Positions 1-12,652 of a stretch of 64,000 nt of DNA are shown here, in pieces. The first letter of the stretch is position 1, and every line of letters starts with the position of its first letter. Source of the DNA: Toxotes chatareus (Eukaryota; Chordata; Actinopteri; Toxotidae). Both the position numbers and the translations under genes were made by a program. The notes under the pieces were generated by a model. The model had not been told where the DNA came from. It did no database searches and worked only from the letters and a program-made list of their open reading frames with translations. The stretch spans positions 5,278,114-5,342,113 of the forward strand of contig CM028892.1 of assembly GCA_016801885.1 (NCBI GenBank), read 5' to 3'.

Positions 1-899
1 GGGAAGTAGAAAGAAAAAGTAAGAGGGAGATGGATTAGGTGGCGTGATTTGGTTGACAGTCCAGAGACCTCCAATGAAGCGCCACATGAACACATGAATT
101 CTCACGTACATATATATGTGTACCCTGCACGCTCTCACTCTCTGCAGCAACATAACAGTCCTAATCCACCGCAGCCAATCAATAAGCACTTGACAGGTAC
201 TGAAATACAATATAGAGAACAGCACTAGCCTGCTGGTTCTTCTGCTCCATTTAAACTGCAGTTTGACAGCTGGGGTGTGTGTGTGTGTGGGGGGGGCATT
301 TGGAGATGTCTTGATTGGCCCTGACACAGGGCTCCTATAGATGAGCAGAAAATTTGCCCTCACAAATCTCCACCTTATCAAGGTAGTTTTGTCTCTTATT
401 GTGCCACAATATTCTTTGTAAGTGTGAAAAACAACCTGTTTCTAATGGAGAAACGGTTTAAGAGCAACTTGTTTGACCTGCTTTTGGAAACGGTTTGACA
501 TCAGAAGACAGACGGCACACACAAGCCTAAATATACTAAAATATATCTGCATACACCTGTGTGGAAACCTGGTTACCACCATTTTTGTTTTTGTTTTTAT
601 TTTCAAAGAAAAAAAGGGGGGGGAAGCGTCCTTAATTGTTTTTTTTTTTCTCTCTGTCTTCTGTGGCAGATGAGGATCCGGTGCTAATGTCCCTCTTCCA
701 TCACAGCTCCTCTCCAGCTGCAAAACACTGATTGGAGCTGGAACCACTTCATGATTGCACTCTCTTATTGGGAGCAAGAAAAAAAAGAAACAGTGAGAAA
801 GAAAAAAAATCCTCATTTAATTCATTCTGCCTATCTCTCCCTCCCCATCTTCTAGTGTTTTGCGAGGTGGAAATTGGAAACGCCCCACAAATGCGTCAG

Positions 900-1200
900 G
901 GAGACATCCCAAACTGAATCTTGGTGCCATTACCCCGATGGTTGAAGCACAGTGGGGCTGAAAAATCTCCGGCTTGCTCTGTCTCGCTCAATGATTGTCT
1001 CATCAGCAGGAGTAATTTGGGTTCCTGGTTATCGCGTCATTTCTGATGCCGACGAGGGGGAGAAACGGGCAGAGATGTAATTACTTCTCTCTGCAGACGG
1101 AGAACAGATGAGGAATTGGGGAGTAATTAATAACTGGCTGGTACCCCACTGGAGTAGATGCTACCTCCCAGCACCGCTGCCCCCTCTGAGAGAGGCTTTA
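900..1200. promoter_or_regulatory. Candidate conserved non-coding element
   Basis: Unique sequence with TAATTT, TAATTA and GAGTAATTAATAAC homeodomain-type cores and a CTCATCAGC segment. It is bounded by A-rich tracts on the left and a purine-rich stretch on the right. No coding potential recognised. Confidence 0.25.
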
Positions 1201-2574
1201 CTCACTGTGAGAAACGAGTGGGAACACACTCTAGTAGCAAGCCTGATGGATCAGCAACAGGCATTTCAAAGGGGGAGAGAGAAAAAGAAATGAGATAGCA
1301 AGGTAAGAGTGAAAGAGGCGGGGGAGGGAGCAGAGGGAAGGGGATGAGATGGAGGAGTGACAGGAGCCGAGGAGAGAAGAACGAGTGAAGATGGGAGATG
1401 AAGTGGATGGTGAGGGGACAGATTGGCCTCGGCTTTGGTGCACCTGAGAGGCAGGAGAAAAGAAATGAGAGAGGATAGTGGCAGACAGGTGAGGAGGACA
1501 GGCAGCAGGTGAGAGGAAGAAGACGCTCGGTGAGTCGAGTACATGCATCAAGCAAAAGTGACAAGTCTTCACTTTTAGATGGGAGGCTGTCAAAGGGGCC
1601 TTTTCTGAGTCACTTTCCAGCTCGTGTGGAATAAATCAAGAATATATTACAAAAGGATACACTTCTCCGTTTCTTACTGACCGCTTTCATTTCCTTTGAA
1701 TAATGTTTGGCTCTTCCGCTCCCATCTCTGGCATGCATAGATTATTTCATGAAGCTCCCTGGCAAACGCATTCACATATCTTATCTTCTCTGTCTGAAGG
1801 CGTGTCGCGTCAGCCTTGACAACACATTAGCCTGCACTTTGCTGTCGAACATGCCCCTCTCTCTCTCTCTCTCTCTGTTTTTCTCTCCGCTACAGTGTCA
1901 TTGAGCAAGCCTCAGCGAAACTGACCCCCCACACCCCCCCGCGTAAAAAAAAAAAGAGAATCATTTTTTAGAATATTTATTGAAACCCCCTCTCCCCCTA
2001 CGTCTCTCTTCCCTCACTGCTGATGTGGAAGTCTGTTCAGCTTCCCATTTTCATTCTGCACCACTTCCTCCTTTCCATCTCTCCTTCTGTTTAATAAGAT
2101 CTTGGCGACAGCGGCAGCGGCGGCAGCATCATGTCTGGTGTCGGGTGCCAGGAGCAGAGCAAGATGATCAGCTCTTGTCAAAATACAATCTGGAGGCTTA
2201 GGTGAAGTCAACAAGATGAGAGACGATATGTGAACGGAGGAAAAGGGCCGACGATGATGTTCTTTCTGTGACACACAAAAACACACACACACATACACAC
2301 GTGCAGTGATTGTTATCTACCAAACAAGAGCACAAAACACAAACGGTAGCTATCTCGACCAATCGCATGCTATAAAGTACACACAGTGGACATGCATATC
2401 CATTTAGTACATATGAGAACACAGAAGCACATGCACAGTGATGCTTATCTTCCACACAGCAGCACAAACAGAAGCTGATAGCAATCTCAGGTACGCACAC
2501 ACACTCACACCATGATTGGCCATTTCACGGGAGCTGAGTGACTCTTCTTCATGAGATACGGTGATGAATGTTGT

Positions 2575-2830
2575 GTTAGGACTCCATAGCTGCACTCTAA
2601 TATCCAAAGACAACACCTGAAGGATCGGCGCGCATGAAGCAGCAATCGGACAAAGAGGAATTAAAAGGCAGAGCCGGCGAACAGTAAATGAGTTTGAGTG
2701 CACCGAGGAGGCTCGTGTTGTTACAGGCCAGTCCCAATCAATCACACTCATCAGGGTCTCTGAGAGGGTTTATTAACAATTCAGGAAGCAGCCGGGCCCA
2801 TTTTGACAATTAGCCGACTCCTGCTCTGAC
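2575..2830. promoter_or_regulatory. Candidate conserved non-coding element
   Basis: Unique block following a (CA)-rich stretch. It contains AACAAT-type SOX cores near 2775, CAATCAATCACAC near 2737 (PBX/HOX-like) and a GGCGCGCATG segment. No exon borders seen. Confidence 0.25.
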
Positions 2831-5800
2831 TCTTTCTACATCTATTTTTCCTACCTCGCTCTTTCGTTCTCTCGCACACACTGCAATCTTTACCCTCCAT
2901 TTTCTCCGCCAATCAGAAGGCTTTCTGTTAGATCAGGGCTATACTAAATGGGAGCTGATGGAGCAAATATGATCCTCTGCTTTCTGTTAGTCCTGCACTG
3001 CATCACTTCAGCTCACATAAAAATACATCCTCTGGCCTTCTTTTCTGCAATTTTATGGTATCTGTGAAATAATGTTGAGAAAACTGCCACTCAGAGATCA
3101 TTGCTGAATGATCAAGAGCTACCTTGCTGTACTTTTGAGTCAATCTACAAACACAATTTTTTTCAGGTTTGCCTCTTTCCAAACCTGGTGGTTTTTATAG
3201 CTATTGAGCCAGTGTTTGTGCGCAGTCAATTCTCCTGGGCCGCGATGATGATGCCAGGTGTCGTTGCTAGGCAATTTGTGATGCAGCTGATTGTGAAGCC
3301 TGTAAAAGTGAGCAGGTAGGGGGTTTAGGAGCCTTGCTGAAAATATGCACCGTCGCAGTGATCTGTAAACCCAGATGAGCCACACTCCATCAGGTAAGAG
3401 GAGGTCTGCCTGTTTGTTTCTCTGCCTCCACCTCCCAGCATCCTCTATCTGTTGACAACACCTGTGGAAAGCAGCTGGCAGGGTAGCGGGGTGCTTTGCA
3501 TTGTACATGCAGGCAGAGGGGGCTGGTTAAACCCGCTGGGGTTACAGGGATGTTACACACCATGACAACAGTCAGTGGCTTCGCTGCTGATGCAACTGCC
3601 CACATGGGACATGGAAACACGGGGGGAGCAAAGAAAGGTGTTTGCATGTGTGAGTAAGTGTGTGTTTGTGTTGTTTCTGTTTCCGTTAGTGTGCACTGGA
3701 AGACTGGAAGCATATGTGTGCGTAGGTGAGATACCTATGTCTATTTAAGCAGAAGAACAGGTGGCATCCTCATGCAATATAAGGAGATTCATTCCAAGAG
3801 TTTTAAAAATATACATCTAATGTTTAAAATATAAAGAAGGAGCAGGACAAAAGCAGCATAGAAAGGAAAAAAATACTGATGTCTGAGGTTCCCAGATGTT
3901 AAAACATGGCATCTCATCAAGAACTACAAAAATGAGTCCACCTATCTATCCATAATGCTTTGTAATATTAAAACCCAGGCGAAAATTAGATTTTAAAAAT
4001 AATATTTACAAATGCCATCAGCAGTTTGTCTCTAAACCAGTTTCTGCATTTGAAATGTGATTACTAAGAGGGTCTCAGTCGTGTAATCAGCAGCTAATTT
4101 GTTCTGTCTCCTCATTTTTGTTTTCACTTCCCATTACCAGCAACAGTTTCTAAGCTGTTAATGTTGCAAGAGCACCTTGTTTGCTGTAAACTGCAGTGAT
4201 CAGTGTCTTCTTGCAGCAGGAAACAAAACTTTTTTTTTTAAACAGAGAATATAAAATCTGTAAATTGGCTTAAACCGATCCCCCCCTTTTTTTAAAAATA
4301 AATCTGTATTTTCAAAGACATTAAGAAAGCGTGTTGTTGTAATAAATAGATTAAATATACAGCTTTAACCTATGTTGCCAAATTCAAATCACCCTGCTCG
4401 CTTTCATGTGCCAACACAATAAGTGCGATAAGAATGCAGCCTCCACAACAAGCCCACATTATCTGATGTAATATTGCTGCTTCACCAGCGCCATTAGACT
4501 GCAGATTTAACAATTGATTTCAGTGGCTCCAGCTCTTACCGACAACATGAGCCCAAAGCTGGTCTCTTTGGCAGGTAAATCAAAGGCTGTGGCTTGTTAT
4601 CAGGTTTCATATGCAGCTTGAGGATTAGGGGTATGTAATGTAATAAAACAGGTGCTCAGTGGGAGAGCTCTGATGGTATTACTATTGGTGCGCTGGGTCA
4701 GGCATAAGCCTCAAGGGCTCAGACGCATAACTTACCCGCAAGTATACACATAATAATATAGATGCTGATACACAGAAACAGACAGACACACATAAATATA
4801 CACATATTGTATATAAATGCTGGTCTACCACTTACACACACATGCTATTGCTATAAGCAAAAAAATTGGCATATGTTTTAGATTTTTGTGAAAATAAAAC
4901 AATTTAATTCATGAAGATTTATAAAACTCTGGAAACAATCCAGACTGCTCTGATCACACCATCTTGCTGAAGTATTGCTCAGGCCCCACTCCCCTGCATG
5001 ACACGACTAATCCCCCCAGCCAGAAATCCAATCCCGCCCCTGTGTGACCGGGGAGGTACGGTGACGGATAGCTTGTAAGCATCCCACCATGTTTCATCAA
5101 GCCTTCTACTCTCTTTGTCAGAGCCTGAGACTGAAGACTTCCATACAGAGTCTCACCTTAGGGACATCGCTGTGTTCAATAATTCAGTGGCTGTTGCTCC
5201 AGCCCTGTGGAGAGCGCTCATCAGTGACCGATGAACAGCCCTAGTGGGTCCTGGCTGCATCCAGGCAAGAGGTTTTTTTTTTTCCACAACAGGCCAGAGA
5301 CAGTAAAGTCTACTGGTAATTATCAAAGCTTTACCACTTAGGTTTTTCTTAAATGAATTTACTTAGTAGCCACGTAGCTGTTTTACCCTGCAGGTTTTTT
5401 CAATAATTTGGGCTGATTAGATCTCTCAGGACTGTGTTCACAGACCCTGTTTGACTGACATCTCTTGTTCTACCTGTTGGGCTGAGAAAACTTACACCTT
5501 TACACCTAGACAGGACGACATAGAGGTTGACCAATTAATCGCACCTGGTGAGGTTTGAGTCCTCTGGGGTTCAGGAGTATTTCACAGAGAGTTGGAGGTT
5601 AATGTGCATCTGTGGAGAACGCAACAGATAAAACCTCCTCCACTGGGTACATCCGAAAAAAATCAATGCTCCTCCTGGCTCAGCTCAGGCTGATTCTCCC
5701 TTCAATGCTGCTTGACTGGCAGGGTGGTCAAAAAATTTTTTTAGCAACACCACCAGAACATTATATATACATCACACCTTACGCCTACAGCAGTGATTCT

Positions 5801-8800
5801 GAGCATGCATCACATCTGGGATGGGAATTGGCGGCCACTTTGAGTTATATATATTTTATAAGTCCATTGGGATGTTTCTCTTTCCTCAAGTCTCTAAAAT
5901 GGCCACAGAGGGAAAAAGGTTAATTCTTACTGATAATGTCTTTCTTGCTGCACACACACACACATTTTGTGGTCTTAGCAATAAGAAGTCGTTCCCCATT
6001 CTCCCACTGTCCTGTAGGGAATTCAGACGGCAATAACTTCTACCTCTGCCACATTTATGTGCCATCTCTTTAACAAGGCCAGTGGCCAGGGAAACAACCA
6101 GCAAGGGAGGCTGGCAGGAGTCCTGGGTGACATGTTGCTGGTCTGTTTTAGGCATCGTTAGCAGAGTCCAGGTGGAAGATGAAGGGAAGAGAAATGGAAA
6201 ATATGAAGGAAGGGCGGCAAGAAGAAATAAAAGAGCAAGGGGAGAAGGTGGGGGGAAAAAAGGAGGAAAGAAGTGACCATAACTCTGAAGGTTATTACAA
6301 ACCAGGGCTGAAACCAGCAATAATCAGCCTAATGAACACTGAATCATTGTTACTACTCGGATTCAAATCACAGTTCAGTGCAGAAAATGTCCACCTTAAC
6401 AAGGAACAACAAGAAAGAATAAGTGTGGGAAGAATAAAATGGAAACCATCTAAAATATTTTTTACTGCCCAAGCAGATCATTTAAATTAAGAAAATAAGA
6501 CTCAGTCGCATACAAAAAAAGACAGGGACAGTGTTCACACTTAGATAATTTGCATTTACATAATTTACTGATTTACTGATTTTCACATAAGTTCAAGGAT
6601 CGTGCATTTTTGTGTTTTGAGAAAATCTTCCTGCCTTTTAGGCCACGAAAAGAATGCAAAGAATATGAGATCATTTAAAGAAATCCTACAAAGCTGATGT
6701 ATGTTTTTTTTTTACTGGACAGCACTGAAGACTGAAGCCAAATAGTGTGTCTGCTGCTGCGCCTGAGCAGCCTAACCATGGCATTACACCGGGAGTCAAA
6801 GAAGCTTTGTTTTCACATTACTGGGCAGAAAAAGGGGTTGCGACCCATGTCAAGCATTTGCGCCGAACAATGCGAGAACAACTGCACACGCACGATAACC
6901 ATTTTCCCCGCTTCGTTCTTTCTCAGCTGCCAATCTACCTCTGCAGATCTATAAGAGGCACATAAAGTGCACAAAAACACACATACACACAGGCGCAGGG
7001 GCTCTTTTCTCCCTAATCCAGCAGTGTTTTCTCAGTGGAGAGCAGAGGAAACAGCATGATCTAAATAGCTCATTAACTTTTGATGACTGGGTCCTTTGGC
7101 TGTAGATCTTGAAAGCAAACGGGAGCCAGACTCCTTATGGCTATTGATTCAGCAACACCCCGCTCTGCACGTCCCAAGGAGGGCTACTCGGGACTCCACA
7201 TTATACATGTCAGGATCTGTGCATTTGTTAACGACTGACTGGGACAGCGTGTGTGTGACCTGCTGTGTTATAAAAGCGCAAACCACATTTGTCACCACAT
7301 CACTAACGGCTGTAACACATTATTGTTATGGTCACACTGATACTAAAACAACTATGCTGAAGGATATCAGAGTTTATGTTTATGTCAGATGTTCCACCAA
7401 AAAGTGATTTTTCTTTCTACTTGTTCTTCAAGACTAATTATTGACACCTGAAGTGGTGAAACTGTTGTAAGTCTTTTGGTTTGGTAGATCAGGCCAAACA
7501 GGGAGAGATCTGAGTGCCAGCTATGAAGCCACCCACACAGGTCTGAGTCGTTAGTCACTGATGCAGCACACCTGTGGGATACCAGGACCCTGGGCCACCC
7601 AGAGATGATCCCCAAAAGGATTAATTGTTTGATTTGCTTGTTTTGGACTGTGTAAAAATATGAAAACTTTGCCACCCAGTTTTTTAATGCATAAAATAAA
7701 ACCTGAAGTGAGGACACAGAGAAAGCTGAAGAGGGCATCAGCCTTGAAGGAGGATGACATGTTAGGTAGACCACATTTTTTCAATTCCAGACTTTGCAAC
7801 ATAAAGTGGGATTCAGTCTTGACACAAGGGGTTAATGGCTGCAGAGCTGTAAATGCTCTAATTCATACTTTGCCCTGTTTCATTAAACTGCTGTGTAGTT
7901 ACAGTATTTATTTTCCTTTGTTCAGTGTGATAGAGGGCAGCAAGCGCAGTGAACAGAGGGTTTACACTGAAAATGGTTTTGCTGAGATTAAAAAATAAAA
8001 GACATTTGAGTTGTTCAGTTCAATTCAGTTCAGTTTGCTCAACGTTGTCTTTGCTATCAATGCTGCATTTGTTGTCTTGGTAGTTGCTGTAGCCCCAACT
8101 TGTATGTGTGTGCAGGCTTATTAGCTATGCAGTAACCCCTTTGTGCACAAAGCTGAACAGTATCCAGTATTTACCAAGAAAAAAGCAGGATTAGGAAAAA
8201 ACTCTGAAAAAAAAAAACATTGAGCACTGATCATACAACCCCCCCACATTTGTCCTGCGAACCTTTTCCGACCCTGATGCTGAGAACCACTGAGCTACGC
8301 CTCTGTTTTATTTCCTGCATCTACATTTGACTTTGAGCAGTTGCAGATCTTAGTCCTTTAGTCAAAAACTGGCTCACACAAAAAGCCCCACCAGTAGCAG
8401 TTTGGACAATGAGCCCAATGTTTGGGTTATTTGCACTGCAGAGGGAGGGGGTTAATGCTTCTGTTGGAAAACGGAAGTGGTGTATGTAAATTTGGATTAA
8501 GCAGATAAGGCCCCTGTCAGCTTCAATAAGTACTGTTGCCATTGTGTGTGTGAGCATGTGTGTGTGTGTCTGTATCTGTGTGTGCATGTGTGTCAGCCAG
8601 TGGCTTTAGGCTGAACAAATGCATATAAATGAGCTCTTTACCTGCAACTACCACTTCAATTAAAGTCTTCACTTAGGCAAGCTCCTAACTGTGTGTTTTT
8701 TAGAGTGTGTGTTTGTGCATGTGTGTGTACTCTATGAACATATGTCTGTCTATATACACCTGAGGGCAGGAAAAAGTAAGGACGGGTCTAAGAGCCTGTG

Positions 8801-8999
8801 ACTGACAGAAAATTATCAAAACATTGAGTAAGTTTTTATTAAATATTAAATCATTATTAGGATATTTTATTTACAATGTACTAATAAAATTGACTGATTT
8901 ATGTTTTTAATAGGATTTCTTAAACACGGTATCAGCCTTGCATCAAATTATAAATTCCACTGAATGCAGAATGTTGCATGCATGTCTGCACAGTGTTAT

Positions 9000-9085
9000 A
9001 TTTTTAAGGGTGGCGTGGCCTGTGGTGGTGGTGGTGGGGCCCAACGTGATATCTTGTCATGGGGCCCAAAATCCCTGGCAGCAGC
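9000..9085. repeat. Possible interspersed repeat fragment
   Basis: A GTGGTGGTGGTGGGGCCC tract followed by GGGGCCCAAAATCCC and TGGCAGCAGCCCTG resembles part of a fish interspersed repeat. It is too short to classify. Confidence 0.25.
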
Positions 9086-10189
9086 CCTGCCTGAGGGACA
9101 GACCAATCCACGCATTTAAATCACACCTTGAACCGCTTGATGACTGCAGGCCAACGGGGCTCTGTGTCCGAAGATGATAGTGCCGCTCTGTGACTCAACC
9201 TATATCTGCCGTTGTGTTTCCAGCACCACGTTCCGCGCGGCACCAGGGGAGAAAGAGCAAGGGACCAAGGAAAGCACTGATAAGGCATGGAGCTAGTCGT
9301 GTAGAGGGTCAGTGCGGCAGAGAGATAGGGCAGCTACATGGCAAAAGGAAGCCAAGCATGACCACTTTCTTACTCTTTCCCTCATCCGTCTTTCCTTTTC
9401 ATCTCTCCACCCCTCCAGTCATCCTCAGTATGGTCTTGTTATCTCACGCAGCACTGATGACTGCTCTGTGCGTGACTGTGTGTGTATATCTTTGCTTGCA
9501 TTTGTGCTCGTATTTGTGTATGAATGCGCGCACGCCGGCCTGCCATTTTGTCATGCCTGTGTTCAATTCCCCTAAACATCATTTCAGCCGCTATTGAGGT
9601 CTGCAACAGCAAGCACAGAGCCGTCTTTTCAGCATGAACAAAAAGTGAGGATGAGACGAGGTAAAGCCCCTGCATCGATTTTACACCCACTCCTCGGCTG
9701 CAGCTGTCCTTGAATATAAATGACGGTGTTTCAACCCACTCCTCTCTGCAAGGCTCCCAGAATTCTTTATGGCTATCATAGTGAGGATCTCCCTCATTTT
9801 CTAAGCTTATCCAAACCTGCTCAACTCATATCCCCACAGCAACTTCAACATCTGCCTCATCACTGAAACTCATTTTGACACCCAAGAGGGAGGCAAACTA
9901 AGAGAGAATTTGATCTCTGCGAGTCTCTGGGAGCGAGTCCTCTAATCTCTCCCCGACCAATCCGGTGGGGCAGGGACACTTACTGTACAACTCACTCATC
10001 TCCAGTGGCAGCTTTGATTCTCTCGCTCCTCTCTGCTGATTTCGCATAATCACACGGTAATGAGGTTGGCTGCGGTGTGCTGGTGTGGCCCCGGTGCGCG
10101 GCCGGCCCGTGCTCACATGTTAAGGGGCTGCAAGGGGGTTTTAGTGAAGAGGAGGGAGGAGGAGGAGTTGGAAGAAAAGGTCTGGAGCC

Positions 10190-10490
10190 CCCTACTTTGC
10201 GAGCACATTTGTTAGAAATACAATTACACAGGCGCACAGAAGCATACCGGGCTCCACAATGATTTCTCCATTCTCCAGCCGGTGGAGCGGCTAATTTCCT
10301 TAGCAGCTAAGTACTTATAGATTGCTCTGTAAGAGAAGCCCTCAACGATGGAGCCGAGCTCAACGGATGAGGGCAATGTATCGCATGATTGTTTCTGCCT
10401 CATATTTGCCATATAGTGAAGCTTGTTCTCACACATGGGCCACGCCACCATGTTATACACTCGGCAGGTAAACATTCAGGCTACGGATCT
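10190..10490. promoter_or_regulatory. Candidate conserved non-coding element
   Basis: A 300-bp block of unique, compositionally even sequence without microsatellites, containing GGCTAATTTCC- and TAGCAGCTAAG-type segments and several short symmetrical motifs. The ORFs crossing it on both strands have no recognisable product. It is flagged because developmental-gene deserts such as the one next to klf7 carry such elements. The call is a judgement by eye. Confidence 0.3.
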
Positions 10491-11011
10491 GATTTTCTGA
10501 AGAATGGGTGTTTGTGCTGTTTTCACTGTTACCTGAGCAGAAATACAGGAGTGGATGAAATGACAAGAACACCTCACAATATAATGTGACCCAGGACACA
10601 ATGTGATAATATTATACTGATTTTCTTTGCCACTGACAACAATGAGAAAACTGGCTTTACTCCAAAGGAAGATAACTAAGTACAACTTTGAGGTACTTGT
10701 ATTTTATTGTATTGTACTCTCCATCTTGTGCAACTTAATGCTTCTTTTCCACTTCATTTATTAGACAGAAACTACTTGAAGATTAAGAATTTACATACAG
10801 AACGTGATGAAATTATAAATATAATGCACTGTTGTTGTTTAAATCACCCAACAGTAAAGAAGAAAAGAGAAAAGAGTTTGAAGAGTTTTGCAAGAATTGT
10901 TTGCTTTTGTAAGAGATGTATAATGTGGTCCTGCTCTGGTATAAGGTTTTGTGGCTGATGTGCAGAGTTTTGCAAAAATAGCCCATAGTTTCAAAGATAG
11001 AGCCGGAGCAA

Positions 11012-11092
11012 TCGAAAAAAAAAAAACGAAAAAAAAACTGTAATGGGATTTGTTGAGAAGAAAAAAAAAGAAAAAGAAAAAAGAAAAATACA
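11012..11092. repeat. A-rich polypurine tract
   Basis: Successive A runs broken by single C or G bases (AAAAAAAAAAAACGAAAAAAAAA and GAAAAAGAAAAAAGAAAAA types). Low complexity; a retroposon poly(A) tail is possible but no body is recognised. Confidence 0.8.
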
Positions 11093-12390
11093 GAATGTTT
11101 CCAGCCTTATCTTTTTAAGTAAAGTTTTGAATTATTATGAATTAAAATGAGAAAACTTTGTCCTACAAATGAAGAATATTTGTTTAGACAGCTTCATTCC
11201 AAAAAGTTATGTATGTATTTTAGGAAAATGCAAAAGTGTATTAAGTGATTGATTAAAGCAACACACTGTGCAGTATTGTATTGCTTACAGTGTCATTTTA
11301 TTATAGTAAGTTGCTTTGGTAGGTGGCTTATAAATAAGTCTTACCTACATGCCAGCCTTTATTTACTCAGTGTCCTATTTTCCAGATGGTGGTTTTCTTA
11401 TTTCATCAACTTTCTTTCAGATGCACTGAGATCAGTGGGACTAGCAGTGTGTGAGCCTGTGCAGGCTTGTGGTTTTTGTGTGCATATCCCATAACATCAC
11501 AAGTGCCAGGCAACGCACTGAGAGTGGACATGAGGTGATGGACCGCTGCAAGCTACTGTCAAACTCTGCGGGGGGTGTCGTTTACCCATCATGCGGTGTT
11601 GTGGAAAGTCATTAACCCTTTACGTGTGGCTGCGTCTCAATAAGCAGACTTCGAGCTGCATCTAATTTTGGCTTCTATAGAAGTCACAACGGTTGCAACA
11701 CCAATTTATTTCAGTGGTTTATTGTTCAGTGTATTGTCATTGGATGGATGTTGCACAATATAAATATTGCACTTTATACCTTTCAAACATTAGTATCAGT
11801 ATTTGCTTGAAAAATTCAGTATTAATAATGATCACATCACATTATAACATTTTTGTTTAAAAAAAATCATAAAAAATAAAAAGGATTTGAAGTTAATCAG
11901 CTGAGATTAATTCATTTCCATCATGGATTGTTTCAGCCTTCATCACTGATTCAGAGCATCACTGCTTTCTCACAAATAAACTGACATCCATCTGTTTTGT
12001 GTGTGCTTTGTGAAACACGTCGTATTGATTTCGGAACGAAAAACACTATTTGCAATAAAAATAACAACTTGACTAACTTCACTGCTCTAAGAGGATTTAT
12101 ACAAGCCCATATACACATTTACACAAACACATACAGTCCAACCTACCCCACTGACCTGCTTTCTCAACACAGCAGATGCACATGATGTTCCCTCTCCCCT
12201 TTTTCTTCTCCTTCCCTTCTTCTCTCTACATGCACACACACAGCCCCACACACACACACAGATACATGCGCACAGCTGAGGGGGTGAAGTGTGGAAAGGT
12301 CTTGTGGGTGCTCATCACACACACTTGACAGAAGCAGTGCTCTTGGCAAGGGGGAGCTACATGATATATGAAGATGGCCACTTTAAGCCC

Positions 12391-12414
12391 ACCACCACAC
12401 ACACACACACACAC
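12391..12414. repeat. (CA)n microsatellite
   Basis: A short CA run. Smaller CA clusters precede it at 12,234-12,262. Confidence 0.85.
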
Positions 12415-12619
12415 TGCTCATCAGCCCCCTGCCCTCCAACCAGCTCTTGAGATGCTGATGGTGACATATATGGAACACATGCAGACTGAGACCTCTTAAA
12501 TATTCATGTCTCGTCTGTGTGTGCCTGTGCATTGCCGTGTGCATCACAGACAGTGTGTGCAGGTTTGTGTCCGCGTGTGCATCCATACATTTGCAGACAG
12601 ATGTCAGTCTGGCCTTGTG

Positions 12620-12621
12620 GC

Positions 12622-12645
<24 letters not shown>
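12620..12645. repeat. (GT)n microsatellite
   Basis: A GT run about 220 bp after the CA run, so opposite-strand repeats of the same kind flank a short unique segment. Confidence 0.9.

Positions 12646-12652
<7 letters not shown>

Larger units (their letters stand above)
1..9000. other. Gene-poor sequence, no supported exon
   Basis: Apart from the candidate elements at 900-1,200 and 2,575-2,830, the stretch holds a (CT)n run near 1,858-1,877, CA-rich sequence near 2,278-2,302, poly(T) and poly(A) tracts, and purine-rich low-complexity DNA around 1,280-1,520 and 6,180-6,270. An X-box-like GTTGCTAGGCAAT is at 3263-3275. A pair of overlapping short ORFs at 6,745-6,965 has no recognisable product. 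Confidence 0.6.

Noticed and set aside
5886..6320. 144-aa minus-strand ORF
   Set aside because: Its proline/phenylalanine-rich part comes from a purine-rich tract on the other strand. No homology recognised.
6745..6965. Overlapping 69- and 72-aa plus-strand ORFs
   Set aside because: Considered as a lost exon, but no splice borders or known peptide were found; more likely unique non-coding sequence.
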